Shown here: piece after piece, positions 15,866 through 22,874 of the stretch
How positions within the stretch are numbered: the first letter of the stretch is position 1
Layout: the number at the start of each line of letters is the position of its first letter
NCBI GenBank assembly: GCA_946414115.1
Contig: CAMKNF010000001.1
Coordinates: 1 to 34,425, forward strand
DNA: 34,425 bases
From: an uncultured Ruminococcus sp.
GTDB taxonomy: Bacteria > Bacillota > Clostridia > Oscillospirales > Acutalibacteraceae
Direction of reading: 5' to 3'
Notes under the pieces: model-generated
What the model was told of the DNA's origin: nothing
What the model saw: the letters and a program-made list of their open reading frames with translations, nothing else
The model's database searches: none
Translations under genes and position numbers: made by a program

Positions 15866-15894
15866 ATTATACAATGTAAGGGCGATTATTGCAA
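15866..15894 (-). promoter_or_regulatory. Sigma-A promoter of the ribosomal superoperon
   Basis: On the minus strand TTGCAA (15889-15894), 17-bp spacer, TATAAT (15866-15871). The predicted start is near 15859. The -10 box is perfect and the spacer optimal, as expected for the most heavily expressed operon in the cell. Confidence 0.85.
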
Positions 15895-15965
15895 GGTTTT
15901 GCGAAAATTATTGAGTGTAGAAATTTCAAATTATTTTAAAAAATATTTTGTGTACTATGTACATA

Positions 15966-15994
15966 TTGCCAAACGCCATATATTAAAGTATAAT
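15966..15994 (+). promoter_or_regulatory. Sigma-A promoter for the adenosyltransferase gene
   Basis: TTGCCA (15966-15971), 17-bp spacer, TATAAT (15989-15994), with the start near 16001 and a leader of about 79 nt. It is divergent from the ribosomal promoter about 70 bp away. The leader is too short for a cobalamin riboswitch. Confidence 0.75.
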
Positions 15995-16079
15995 TACTAT
16001 TATTGTATGTAGATTTATATAGTATAATAAAATTTAAAAATAATCAATATCTGTAAACATCTTAAACACGGAGGTATAT

Positions 16080-16595
16080 ATGATTCACGTTTATTACGGC
16101 GACGGCAAAGGCAAAACAACGGCGGCGGTAGGACTTGCCGCAAGAGCCGCAGGCAGCAATATGAAGGTTTTGTTCGTTCAGTTTCTCAAAACAGAATTTT
16201 CCGGCGAACGCCATACATTGAGCCACACCGAAAACGTAACCCTCACGTTCTGCCCTCTCGAGCTGAAATTCACATTCGAAATGGACGAAAAGGAAAAAGC
16301 GCAGGCGGCAAAGGTTTTCAAGGGAATTTTCGACAGCAGTGTAACAACCGCACTTACAGAGCGTTACGATATGGTAGTCCTCGACGAGATTTTTGACGTA
16401 ATAAACAACGATATGATTTCCGAGGCAGAGGTATTTGAGTTCGTCACCAACGCCCCAACAAGTATGGAAATTGTAATGACAGGTCATAATCCGCCCGAAA
16501 GGTTCATAGAGATTGCCGACTACGTAACGGAGTTCAAAAAAATAAAGCACCCCTACGACAGAGGAATAACAGGCAGAATCGGAATTGAGTTCTGA
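16080..16595 (+). CDS. cobO: Corrinoid (cob(I)yrinic acid a,c-diamide) adenosyltransferase
   Basis: The 171-residue protein is a CobA/CobO/BtuR-type ATP:co(I)rrinoid adenosyltransferase, which attaches the 5'-deoxyadenosyl group to cobalt. The P-loop GDGKGKTTAA is at residues 8-17. LDEIFDVINNDMI is the Walker-B-like segment, MTGHNPPERFIEIADYVTE is the conserved family stretch, and KHPYDRGITGRIGIEF is the typical C-terminus. GGAGG lies 7 nt before the ATG. No other cobalamin gene is near, so it may serve salvage of incomplete corrinoids for B12 enzymes. It is monocistronic, with a hairpin downstream at 16611-16671. Confidence 0.92.
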   Translation: MIHVYYGDGKGKTTAAVGLAARAAGSNMKVLFVQFLKTEFSGERHTLSHTENVTLTFCPLELKFTFEMDEKEKAQAAKVFKGIFDSSVTTALTERYDMVVLDEIFDVINNDMISEAEVFEFVTNAPTSMEIVMTGHNPPERFIEIADYVTEFKKIKHPYDRGITGRIGIEF

Positions 16596-16610
16596 AAACG
16601 ACAATAAAAT

Positions 16611-16676
16611 AACATTCGTGTATTTTAATGTGATTTTAAACTATTTTTTCACACTAAATTACACGAATGTTTTTAA
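16611..16676 (+). terminator. Long imperfect hairpin after the adenosyltransferase gene
   Basis: Arms 16611-16633 and 16649-16671 are complementary over 23 bp with two mismatches (outer part AACATTCGTGTA / TACACGAATGTT), followed by a T run at 16670-16674. It can end cobO transcription. Its right arm belongs to the 96-bp direct repeat, the left arm does not, so the hairpin was probably made or completed by whatever placed the repeat here. Confidence 0.55.
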
Positions 16677-16740
16677 AAAACTTACACTATTCGACACGAA
16701 ATAACGGCTGACGGAAAGCAAATCTCCGTCAGCCATTTAT
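16645..16740. repeat. 96-bp direct repeat, copy A
   Basis: This segment recurs at 18123-18218 in the same orientation with 92 of 96 bases identical. It contains a TACACGAATG block, an A/T-rich middle and a 10-bp terminator hairpin. The four differences all lie outside the paired hairpin bases (two in the loop, two in flanks). It begins 14 bp downstream of the DUF4143 ATPase stop codon. Confidence 0.9.
16695..16738 (-). terminator. Terminator of the AAA/DUF4143 gene
   Basis: GGCTGACGGA (16706-16715) pairs perfectly with TCCGTCAGCC (16725-16734). On the minus strand it is followed by a T-rich GTTATTTCG. It is part of direct repeat copy A. Confidence 0.7.
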
Positions 16741-16753
16741 CAATGCGTTAACT

Positions 16754-18049
16754 TTAAATACAGAAAGCCGCATAAAGCGGAACTGTCTTTTTACCGTCCT
16801 CAAAACCAAAGTTCTTTGCTGACAGCTTTATGGCGTATGCAGGCTTGTAGGTTTCCATATATATTTTCAGACTCTTTGCTCTGGTATTATCGGCAGACTT
16901 TACCTCAATAGGAATAAGCTGACCGTCACGCTGTATGATAAAGTCAATTTCCGCACCACGTTCCGATTCCCAATAGTATGTTTTATATCCGTTTATTGCA
17001 AACTGAATATTCACATAGTTTTCAGTCATACCGCCCTTAAACTCGTTGATTTCCTCAACCATATACAGAATATCGTTTGCCGCTAAATCCTTTTTAGCGC
17101 ACAAAAGTCCCATATCGGACACATATATTTTGAATGAGTCAATATCTCTGTAATTTTCAAGCGGCTTTTTAATCTGCTCCACCTTATAAACCTGCGACAC
17201 AATTCCCGACAGGCAAAGCCACTCAATTGCATTCTCAAATTCTGACGCACGTCCTCCCTTTTTAATCAGCTTATATTGAAAGCGTGTATTTTTCTTTGAA
17301 AGCTGAACGGTGATATTGTCATAGGTCAGCCTTGTTTTCTTGATTTCATTCAGATTATTGTATTTGCTCATATCATTCAGATAGCTCGCAAGAATTGTAT
17401 CCTGCGTATGTCGAACAAGAATATAATCCTTCGTTTCGGAAAACTGCATAACGCATTCGGGCATTCCGCCGACAACAAGGTACTGACGGTAAAGTGTCAT
17501 AGCCGCATCGTGCAGAGCAGACGGCAACGGCGTATTGTCGTCAAAGCATTTCTTTATTTGCTCAACCAGTGCGTCCTCGCCCATTGCAAGCATAAACTCC
17601 TCCATATCCATCGGATAGAGCGTTTTCAGATCAACTTTGCCAACAGGAAACGAAAATTTAGCCCTGTTCACCGCAACGCCAAGCAGACTTCCGGCTACAA
17701 TAATATGATAATCCGGAGCTTCCTCACAAAAATATTTCAGCGATGTCAACGCTCTTTCGCAAAGCTGAACCTCATCAAACACAATCAGCGTTTTTTCCCT
17801 GACTATAGTCTGACCTGCGATATGTGACAAAATCGGTATAAGATAATCGGGACTTATGTTTTCGTCAAAGGTTTCATTAAGCTTCGGATTAGTTTCAAAA
17901 TTAAAATAAGCTACGTTATCATAATGATTACGACCGAACTCCAAAATCGAGTAGGTTTTGCCGACCTGCCTTGCACCCTGTAAAATAAGGGGTTTTCTGT
18001 GTTCACTTTCTTTCCAGTTCTCCAGAAATTTCATAATCTTTCTATACAT
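16754..18049 (-). CDS. AAA-family ATPase with DUF4143 C-terminal domain
   Basis: The 431-residue protein has an N-terminal AAA_14 ATPase domain with Walker A GARQVGKTYS (25-34) and Walker B TLIVFDEVQ (87-95), followed by a DUF4143 domain. The C-terminus shows a PD-(D/E)XK nuclease-like signature: Glu361, GAEIDFII with Asp369, and IEVKS (381-385). Proteins of this family are common and often multicopy in gut anaerobes and archaea; their role is not established, though defence or mobile-element links have been suggested. AAGGAGG precedes the ATG. The gene has its own promoter and lies alone between two 96-bp direct repeats, suggesting it arrived or duplicated as a unit. Confidence 0.9.
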   Translation of the reverse strand: MYRKIMKFLENWKESEHRKPLILQGARQVGKTYSILEFGRNHYDNVAYFNFETNPKLNETFDENISPDYLIPILSHIAGQTIVREKTLIVFDEVQLCERALTSLKYFCEEAPDYHIIVAGSLLGVAVNRAKFSFPVGKVDLKTLYPMDMEEFMLAMGEDALVEQIKKCFDDNTPLPSALHDAAMTLYRQYLVVGGMPECVMQFSETKDYILVRHTQDTILASYLNDMSKYNNLNEIKKTRLTYDNITVQLSKKNTRFQYKLIKKGGRASEFENAIEWLCLSGIVSQVYKVEQIKKPLENYRDIDSFKIYVSDMGLLCAKKDLAANDILYMVEEINEFKGGMTENYVNIQFAINGYKTYYWESERGAEIDFIIQRDGQLIPIEVKSADNTRAKSLKIYMETYKPAYAIKLSAKNFGFEDGKKTVPLYAAFCI

Positions 18050-18079
18050 AATTCAGACCTCCTTAAAGGCTCTGATTAT

Positions 18080-18119
18080 AGTATAACAAGTATTCGTGTA
18101 AAAATCAATGATTTTTACA
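18080..18119 (-). promoter_or_regulatory. Promoter of the AAA/DUF4143 gene with overlapping palindrome
   Basis: On the minus strand TTGATT (18103-18108), 17-bp spacer, TATACT (18080-18085) with an extended TG. A perfect inverted repeat, TGTAAAAATC-AAT-GATTTTTACA on the plus strand (18097-18119), covers the -35 box. It could be an operator; no dedicated regulator gene is adjacent. Confidence 0.6.
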
Positions 18120-18122
18120 TTG

Positions 18123-18218
18123 TTTTTCACACTAAATTACACGAATGTTTTTAAAAAACTTACACTATTCGACACTAAATAACGGCTGACGGAAAACAAA
18201 CCTCCGTCAGCCGTTTAT
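18123..18218. repeat. 96-bp direct repeat, copy B
   Basis: Second copy of the repeat at 16645-16740, in the same orientation. It ends 11 bp before the stop codon of the ATP-grasp gene on the minus strand, so in both copies the repeat forms the 3' untranslated end of a minus-strand gene. Confidence 0.9.
18175..18218 (-). terminator. Terminator of the nifS-thiI-sortase-racemase-ATP-grasp operon
   Basis: AACGGCTGACGGA (18181-18193) pairs perfectly with TCCGTCAGCCGTT (18203-18215), a 13-bp stem, followed on the minus strand by ATTTAG. It lies shortly after the ATP-grasp stop codon and is the 3' part of direct repeat copy B. Confidence 0.75.
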
Positions 18219-18229
18219 ATATAATTGAA

Positions 18230-19252
18230 TCACACCTTGATATTTTTCATCTCGTCGCCGAGAATGTCGCTGATTTCCTTTAAGTGTCCCGTGCTCTTAT
18301 CCTTTAGCTTATAATGCTGAACAAGACCGAATCCCGGATACTCGTTGCCCTCAACGACAACAGGACCTTTTACAGAAAACGCTATATCCCAGCCGATATA
18401 CCTAACCTGCGGTATTCTCATATGCGCTTCCTTGCACATATCAAACGCTTCCTTAACGCCTGCTATCTTAACGTCCTTGAATTTCTTGCCTGTCAGCGGG
18501 TGAGTATCGTAAACGTTTCCGTAATCATCGATTACATTGCCGTCGATTCTGCCGTCCTCACCGAGCGAAAAATACAAGTCGTTGCTACAGCCGATAACAT
18601 TCGATTCGTCCTGATTGATTCTCAGCGCATTGTTCACAAGATAAACCTTGCCGTCCTTGTAGAGCGTGATAACCCTGAACGAGTTTACCGCATTCGGATT
18701 TATCTCGTTTAAGTCGTCGTTCTGAATGATTGCTTCTTCGACCAACAGCTGATTGTTCTCGACAAGCTCCTTGTACAATGCGTCATAGTCCTTGACGTCC
18801 TTAACGACAATCTTTGAAATTCCGTGTCCGCACTCACCATTTGTCAGCTTTGCAAAGACAATATCTCTGCCCTGCATAAACTGCTTTAAGCCCTCTGCGT
18901 CGGTTTCACGCAGATTGAGATAATCACGCTTTAGATACTCGTTGAAAAATCTGTCAAAAACGAGCTTGTCATTCAGAAGCACAATGTAATCATCATCATT
19001 GAGATATTCAAGAATTTTGTAGAACTTCTTTGCGGTTACGAATGTATCCTTTTCAGCCTTTGTAGCCTGAATATAATTTCCTCTGAAATAGTCCGTATAG
19101 CCCGAACCCCTCGTCAGAAAATTAACAAACATATCAAAAACAATATATGCCTTTGATTTTCCGCTGTTCTGATGAATAACCTCAATATGTTTTTTCATTC
19201 TGTCAGAATTAATATCCTTGAACTTATGCAAAAGCCATCTCGTTACACCCAT
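18230..19252 (-). CDS. Sugar-transfer-associated-type ATP-grasp protein
   Basis: The 340-residue protein resembles the ATPgrasp_ST family (PF14397). Visible features are a basic helical N-terminus, the flexible loop FAKLTNGECGHGISKI, LLVEEAII (nucleotide/lysine-loop region), NSFRVITL, and the metal-binding GPVVVEGNEYPGFG near the C-terminus. ATP-grasp enzymes ligate a carboxylate to an amine or similar nucleophile through an acyl phosphate; the substrate here is unknown. The ATG at 19252 has AAGGTGAC upstream and lies 5 bp from the racemase stop, avoiding overlap; a longer in-frame extension is rejected. Pairing with alanine racemase suggests, but does not show, use of a D-amino acid or a cell-wall/glycan role. 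Confidence 0.75.
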   Translation of the reverse strand: MGVTRWLLHKFKDINSDRMKKHIEVIHQNSGKSKAYIVFDMFVNFLTRGSGYTDYFRGNYIQATKAEKDTFVTAKKFYKILEYLNDDDYIVLLNDKLVFDRFFNEYLKRDYLNLRETDAEGLKQFMQGRDIVFAKLTNGECGHGISKIVVKDVKDYDALYKELVENNQLLVEEAIIQNDDLNEINPNAVNSFRVITLYKDGKVYLVNNALRINQDESNVIGCSNDLYFSLGEDGRIDGNVIDDYGNVYDTHPLTGKKFKDVKIAGVKEAFDMCKEAHMRIPQVRYIGWDIAFSVKGPVVVEGNEYPGFGLVQHYKLKDKSTGHLKEISDILGDEMKNIKV

Positions 19253-19256
19253 TTTG

Positions 19257-20471
19257 TCACCTTGTTTCCTCATCAAACACAGTTTGATTGTTTTTAGTAT
19301 AAACTCTCCTGTTGTTTTTGCCGACGTCAAGCAATGTCTTTGAAATTGAGTTGCCCTCAAATCTGCTCAATTCGCCAAGCGTAATTCCTCCGCCCAGAAT
19401 ATACACAGTATCGGACAGCTTAACGTCATCGTCAACCCTTATAACCATCATATTCATTGCAATCTCGCCGACTGCAAAATACTTTTTGCCGTTGATTACA
19501 ACATATCTGCCTGCATTTCTTCTTCCGATTCCGTTGTTGTAGCCTATCGGCAGTACGGCAATTTTTATATCTTCCTCGGCTGTGTATGTCGCACCGTAGC
19601 CGACGCACTCGCCTTTTTTAACCTCTTTAATCTGCAAAATTGAAGTTGTCATACTCATCGCAGGCTTAACGTCAATTTCTGCATCATAAATAAGCTTACT
19701 TAAATTGTACTTTTTCTGACAATAGCTGTTTCTCAAATTCCGCAGTTTATCCTTGAGTCCGCTGTTGCAGTAGTTCGGAGCAACGTTGTAGCCGTAAGAC
19801 AAAATGCCCGTTCTCACGCCGTTTGCAAATTCAAACTTCGGGTGCGACAAAAGAATCACACTGCTTCCCAGATGAACAATAGGAATTTCCTTAAGGTCAA
19901 TCAGACTTGTAATCTCCTTAAAGCTTTCAACCTGATTGTCAAAATGATTGTCAAACATACCGATAGTTGCAAAGTGAGTGAAGATTCCCTCAAGATACAG
20001 ATTCTCGGTCTGCTTAATCATTTCAACAGCCTTTTTAACTTCGTTCTTGTCCTTAAAGCCGAGGCGGTTCATACCCGAATCAATTTTTATATGAATTTTC
20101 AGCTTTGACTTAACGCCTGTTGCAATAAGCTCTTTGAGATAATCAAGGTCGTGTACAACAACCGTAAAATTACGGCTTGCCGCCGTTTCAATATCGCTTA
20201 AGCTAATCGGCTCAAGAATAAGAACGGGAACATCGCTGTTGTACTTCCTGATTTTCAGAGCCTCGTCAACATACGAAACAGCAATATAGTTAATATTATT
20301 ATTTACAAGCTCGTTTACTATGTATTCGCCGTGACCGTATGCGCTTGACTTAAGCACGGCAAAAAAGTAATCGTACTCCTTGTATTTTTCCGTAATGGCT
20401 CTTGCATTACGTGCAATGTTATCAAGATTAATTGTAACGCTCGTTTCGTTTACCACACTACTCCCTCGCAT
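19257..20471 (-). CDS. alr: Alanine racemase
   Basis: The 404-residue PLP enzyme interconverts L- and D-alanine for peptidoglycan. The PLP lysine is Lys41 in AVLKSSAYGHG; other landmarks are KIDSGMNRLGF, FTHFATI, GVRTGILSYG and the C-terminal catalytic Tyr292 in VGYGATYTAEED, followed by the beta domain. It overlaps the upstream CinA-like gene by 14 bp if the ATG at 20471 is used. A GTG at 20456 with AGGGAG four bases upstream would give a 399-residue form; neither site has ideal spacing. Some motif residues deviate from textbook Alr (KSS rather than KAD), so a different amino acid substrate is possible. Confidence 0.88.
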   Translation of the reverse strand: MRGSSVVNETSVTINLDNIARNARAITEKYKEYDYFFAVLKSSAYGHGEYIVNELVNNNINYIAVSYVDEALKIRKYNSDVPVLILEPISLSDIETAASRNFTVVVHDLDYLKELIATGVKSKLKIHIKIDSGMNRLGFKDKNEVKKAVEMIKQTENLYLEGIFTHFATIGMFDNHFDNQVESFKEITSLIDLKEIPIVHLGSSVILLSHPKFEFANGVRTGILSYGYNVAPNYCNSGLKDKLRNLRNSYCQKKYNLSKLIYDAEIDVKPAMSMTTSILQIKEVKKGECVGYGATYTAEEDIKIAVLPIGYNNGIGRRNAGRYVVINGKKYFAVGEIAMNMMVIRVDDDVKLSDTVYILGGGITLGELSRFEGNSISKTLLDVGKNNRRVYTKNNQTVFDEETR

Positions 20472-20877
20472 TTCCCCTGATTTTTATATATCCTGTAATT
20501 GCACCCTGCATAATTTCTTCAATCTGTTCAGGCTCGTCGGGGAGCAGAACAAGCATCTGGCTGTCTGCCCTTACAACATATCCGTCGTCACCCGTTGGAT
20601 TTTTAAGCTTTTTGCAATCGTCTACGCAGGAGCTTTTTATAAGACGTGAAACAATGTATTTGACATCTCTTTCATCGCCAAAGCCCAGACCGCCAATGAC
20701 AAAAACTATATTACATTCTCCGAATGCTTCTGTCAAGGCATTACACAGACTACCCCTGTCGGCGGCAAATGAAATATCGCTCACATCAAGGTCAAGCTCC
20801 GAAAAACTCTTTTTGAGCGCACGCTCGCAAAGTGAAGTTTTCCTCGCCGAATAAAATATCGTTTTACATTCCACCAT
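20458..20877 (-). CDS. Small CinA/MoCF-like fold protein
   Basis: I recognise this 139-residue protein only at the fold level. GGLGFGDERD (62-71) matches the GGLGPTxDD turn of CinA/MoaB-type molybdopterin-binding domains, and NPTGDDGYVV (93-102) with LVLLPDEPEQIEEIM (109-123) matches the CinA pattern NxxGxAPGF...ILLPGPPxEM. Key acidic and proline positions differ, so it is unlikely to be an active molybdenum-cofactor enzyme. GGAGGCG precedes the ATG. It lies 12 bp after the sortase gene, whose N-terminal domain shows the same pattern, and overlaps alr. A ligand-binding or partner role for the sortase protein is inferred. Confidence 0.6.
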   Translation of the reverse strand: MVECKTIFYSARKTSLCERALKKSFSELDLDVSDISFAADRGSLCNALTEAFGECNIVFVIGGLGFGDERDVKYIVSRLIKSSCVDDCKKLKNPTGDDGYVVRADSQMLVLLPDEPEQIEEIMQGAITGYIKIRGNARE

Positions 20878-20889
20878 ACTCGCCTCCCG

Positions 20890-22854
20890 CTACTGCGCCT
20901 GTGCGTACTCGGGTTTCAGCGTATAATCAAATACCGGAGCAATATCCATATTGCAGGTGACGTTGCTGTAGTCAAGGCCCCATTCCTTAAACTTGTAGTC
21001 ATAAAATTCATCACTCGGCTTTGTCGGATTAGCAGGTGCTTTAGCCGCCTTCCCGTACTCAACCTTCTGTTCCGACAGCACAGAGCCGTCATAATTGAGG
21101 AACCTTACCGTCAGATAAATCTTCGCCTGAGTTGTAGGCTGCTGTGCAGCAGTCTGACCGTTAGCTCCGGTTGTACCCGCCGTACTGCCTGACGCCGAGC
21201 TTGACGGCTCAACAACCTTCTGATTCTTAAAGTCGTAGTCGCCGTTGTACCAGTCAATTTGTCCCTTTTCATATGCGGTGCAGAAATCCGTCACCTTTGG
21301 TCTTGTTCCGCCGTATGTCGAGTAGTAAACCTGCGGCCATACGATGTTATTATTAAGCGACGCCTTTGAAACGTCAACCTTCTTCGACTCGCCCACTCTC
21401 ACCTTTCTTGCCACCACAACTGTTCTCCAGTTTGTAAATTCATAGGAACAGGTTGAAAGCGTGATAAGCTCGTCATCCTCGTTCACGTCAACGGGGCAGT
21501 TGAACAGCGAGCGGATTCTTACGTTGTAAACGTAATTCATAAAGTCCTTTTCATTCTGGAAGTCACCAATCATATAATTAAAGAACTCGCCCTGTGTGGA
21601 AAGCGTATTCGTTTTGAACACGGAAATGATTTTGTAAGTTCCCTGCGACTTCGGAGTATCAAACTCAATTGTAGGTGTTTTCTTATAAAAATCAAGGTTG
21701 CCCGTTGTTCCGCCGAACTTCATCAAATCTCCGAAGAAAGAGCCGTCCTGAATGTGGTGTCCGTGAATAACGGTATTCTTGCTGTCCGTACCGTTTGTAC
21801 AGCGGTAATCAAGGAAAATACTGCCGAACGAATCCCATTCCTTCTTGTAGTTGTGCGAAAGATAGAACTGGTAATTTCTGTCGTCACCCTTGTGCCACAG
21901 AACGGGATAGTCAATCTTCGTATTGTCCATCTCAATCCAGCCGACAATTTCGTCGTTGACTTCCTTGAGCTTTTTCCAGTCTATAGTATCTCCCTTATCG
22001 GGCTTTTTATCCTTTTGCGTATCGTCCTCAATACCGTGGGCAATCTTCTGAATTTCACCGTTAAGTGCGGCGTTTCTCATACTCAGGAACACCATATTGT
22101 ACATCAGCATTGAAAGCGCAGTAAGGAAAACAAGGAATGATGCGATTACAACGCATTTTCTTGTAACCTCCTTGCCACCGTCGCCCCTCATCGGGATAAA
22201 TTTATAAGCAAAGCCTGTTCTTTCGGGAATATACTCTTTAATTCCGAATCCGTCGGGGTAATCCTCTGCGGAGTTTTCAAAAACTTCCTTTGTTCTCACA
22301 GCCGCAAGTGAAATCACGTCGTCGTCGTTTTCACCCGTAAGGCGAGCCTGAGGAAGTACGGCAACCTCCAAGCCCTTGAACATAAAGCAATAGCCCTTGT
22401 AGCCGTTGCCGAATTCACCGAGCTTGAACACCTTTGACTTTTTGCGGTAGAGCTTAAATTCTTCTTCAAGAGCGTCAAGCTCCTCCTGCGTTGCGCCATT
22501 CTTTTTGGCATCCCTGAAAGCCTTATCTCTCTTTTTCCAGTAATCCTTCGGCGTGCGCTCGTTTGCGCTGTGCTCCGCCTCGGCAACCGTTTCAACAAAA
22601 TACTTTCTGAACGATGAGCTGTCGGTTGTCGAAAGGGCGTTTGCAATAATCACAACGTCGGGTCTGTTTTCTGACTTTGCAATCTCGTCAAGAGAAGCTC
22701 TGATTTTCCTTGCGTTCAGCACGGTGTTTTTAACGCCTGTAAGCGTGTAGCCGTATCTGTCAAGCCTTGCTTTAAGCTCGGGCTTTTTGCCGACAAGACC
22801 TGCGGCGTTCTTGTTTCTTACCACCGAAATAATTTCAATATTAACCTGACTCAC
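20890..22854 (-). CDS. Class B sortase with CinA/MoCF-like cytoplasmic domain and C-terminal Flg_new-type repeat
   Basis: The 654-residue protein is far larger than a normal sortase (about 240). Residues 1-225 are cytoplasmic and resemble a degenerate CinA/MoCF domain (RPDVVIIANALSTTD at 64-78, GNGYKGYCF at 149-157, GLEVAVLPQARLTGE at 161-175) with a charged helical insert at about 95-140. One TM helix spans 234-256. An extracytoplasmic class B sortase domain (about 290-490) follows, with His366 in HGHH, Cys469 in TLSTCSYE and Arg477. A Ser/Thr/Gln-rich linker (551-577) leads to a Listeria-Bacteroides (Flg_new) repeat-like segment (579-643). The start is GTG with AGGGGTGA upstream. Sortases join surface proteins to the cell wall or to each other; no LPXTG-like substrate gene is in the window. 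Confidence 0.85.
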   Translation of the reverse strand: MSQVNIEIISVVRNKNAAGLVGKKPELKARLDRYGYTLTGVKNTVLNARKIRASLDEIAKSENRPDVVIIANALSTTDSSSFRKYFVETVAEAEHSANERTPKDYWKKRDKAFRDAKKNGATQEELDALEEEFKLYRKKSKVFKLGEFGNGYKGYCFMFKGLEVAVLPQARLTGENDDDVISLAAVRTKEVFENSAEDYPDGFGIKEYIPERTGFAYKFIPMRGDGGKEVTRKCVVIASFLVFLTALSMLMYNMVFLSMRNAALNGEIQKIAHGIEDDTQKDKKPDKGDTIDWKKLKEVNDEIVGWIEMDNTKIDYPVLWHKGDDRNYQFYLSHNYKKEWDSFGSIFLDYRCTNGTDSKNTVIHGHHIQDGSFFGDLMKFGGTTGNLDFYKKTPTIEFDTPKSQGTYKIISVFKTNTLSTQGEFFNYMIGDFQNEKDFMNYVYNVRIRSLFNCPVDVNEDDELITLSTCSYEFTNWRTVVVARKVRVGESKKVDVSKASLNNNIVWPQVYYSTYGGTRPKVTDFCTAYEKGQIDWYNGDYDFKNQKVVEPSSSASGSTAGTTGANGQTAAQQPTTQAKIYLTVRFLNYDGSVLSEQKVEYGKAAKAPANPTKPSDEFYDYKFKEWGLDYSNVTCNMDIAPVFDYTLKPEYAQAQ

Positions 22855-22874
22855 CTGAGTATCACCCCTTTGTA

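Noticed and set aside
15995..16079. Cobalamin riboswitch upstream of the adenosyltransferase gene
   Set aside because: The predicted leader is only about 79 nt and lacks the B12-box-like core; too short for the known aptamer.
16062..16604. Open frame of 180 codons on the minus strand opposite the adenosyltransferase gene
   Set aside because: The plus-strand frame has a P-loop, family motifs, promoter and ribosome binding site; the opposite frame is a shadow.
16645..18218. Insertion sequence or transposon around the DUF4143 gene
   Set aside because: No transposase gene is present, the 96-bp repeats are direct rather than terminal inverted, and no target-site duplication is seen outside them.
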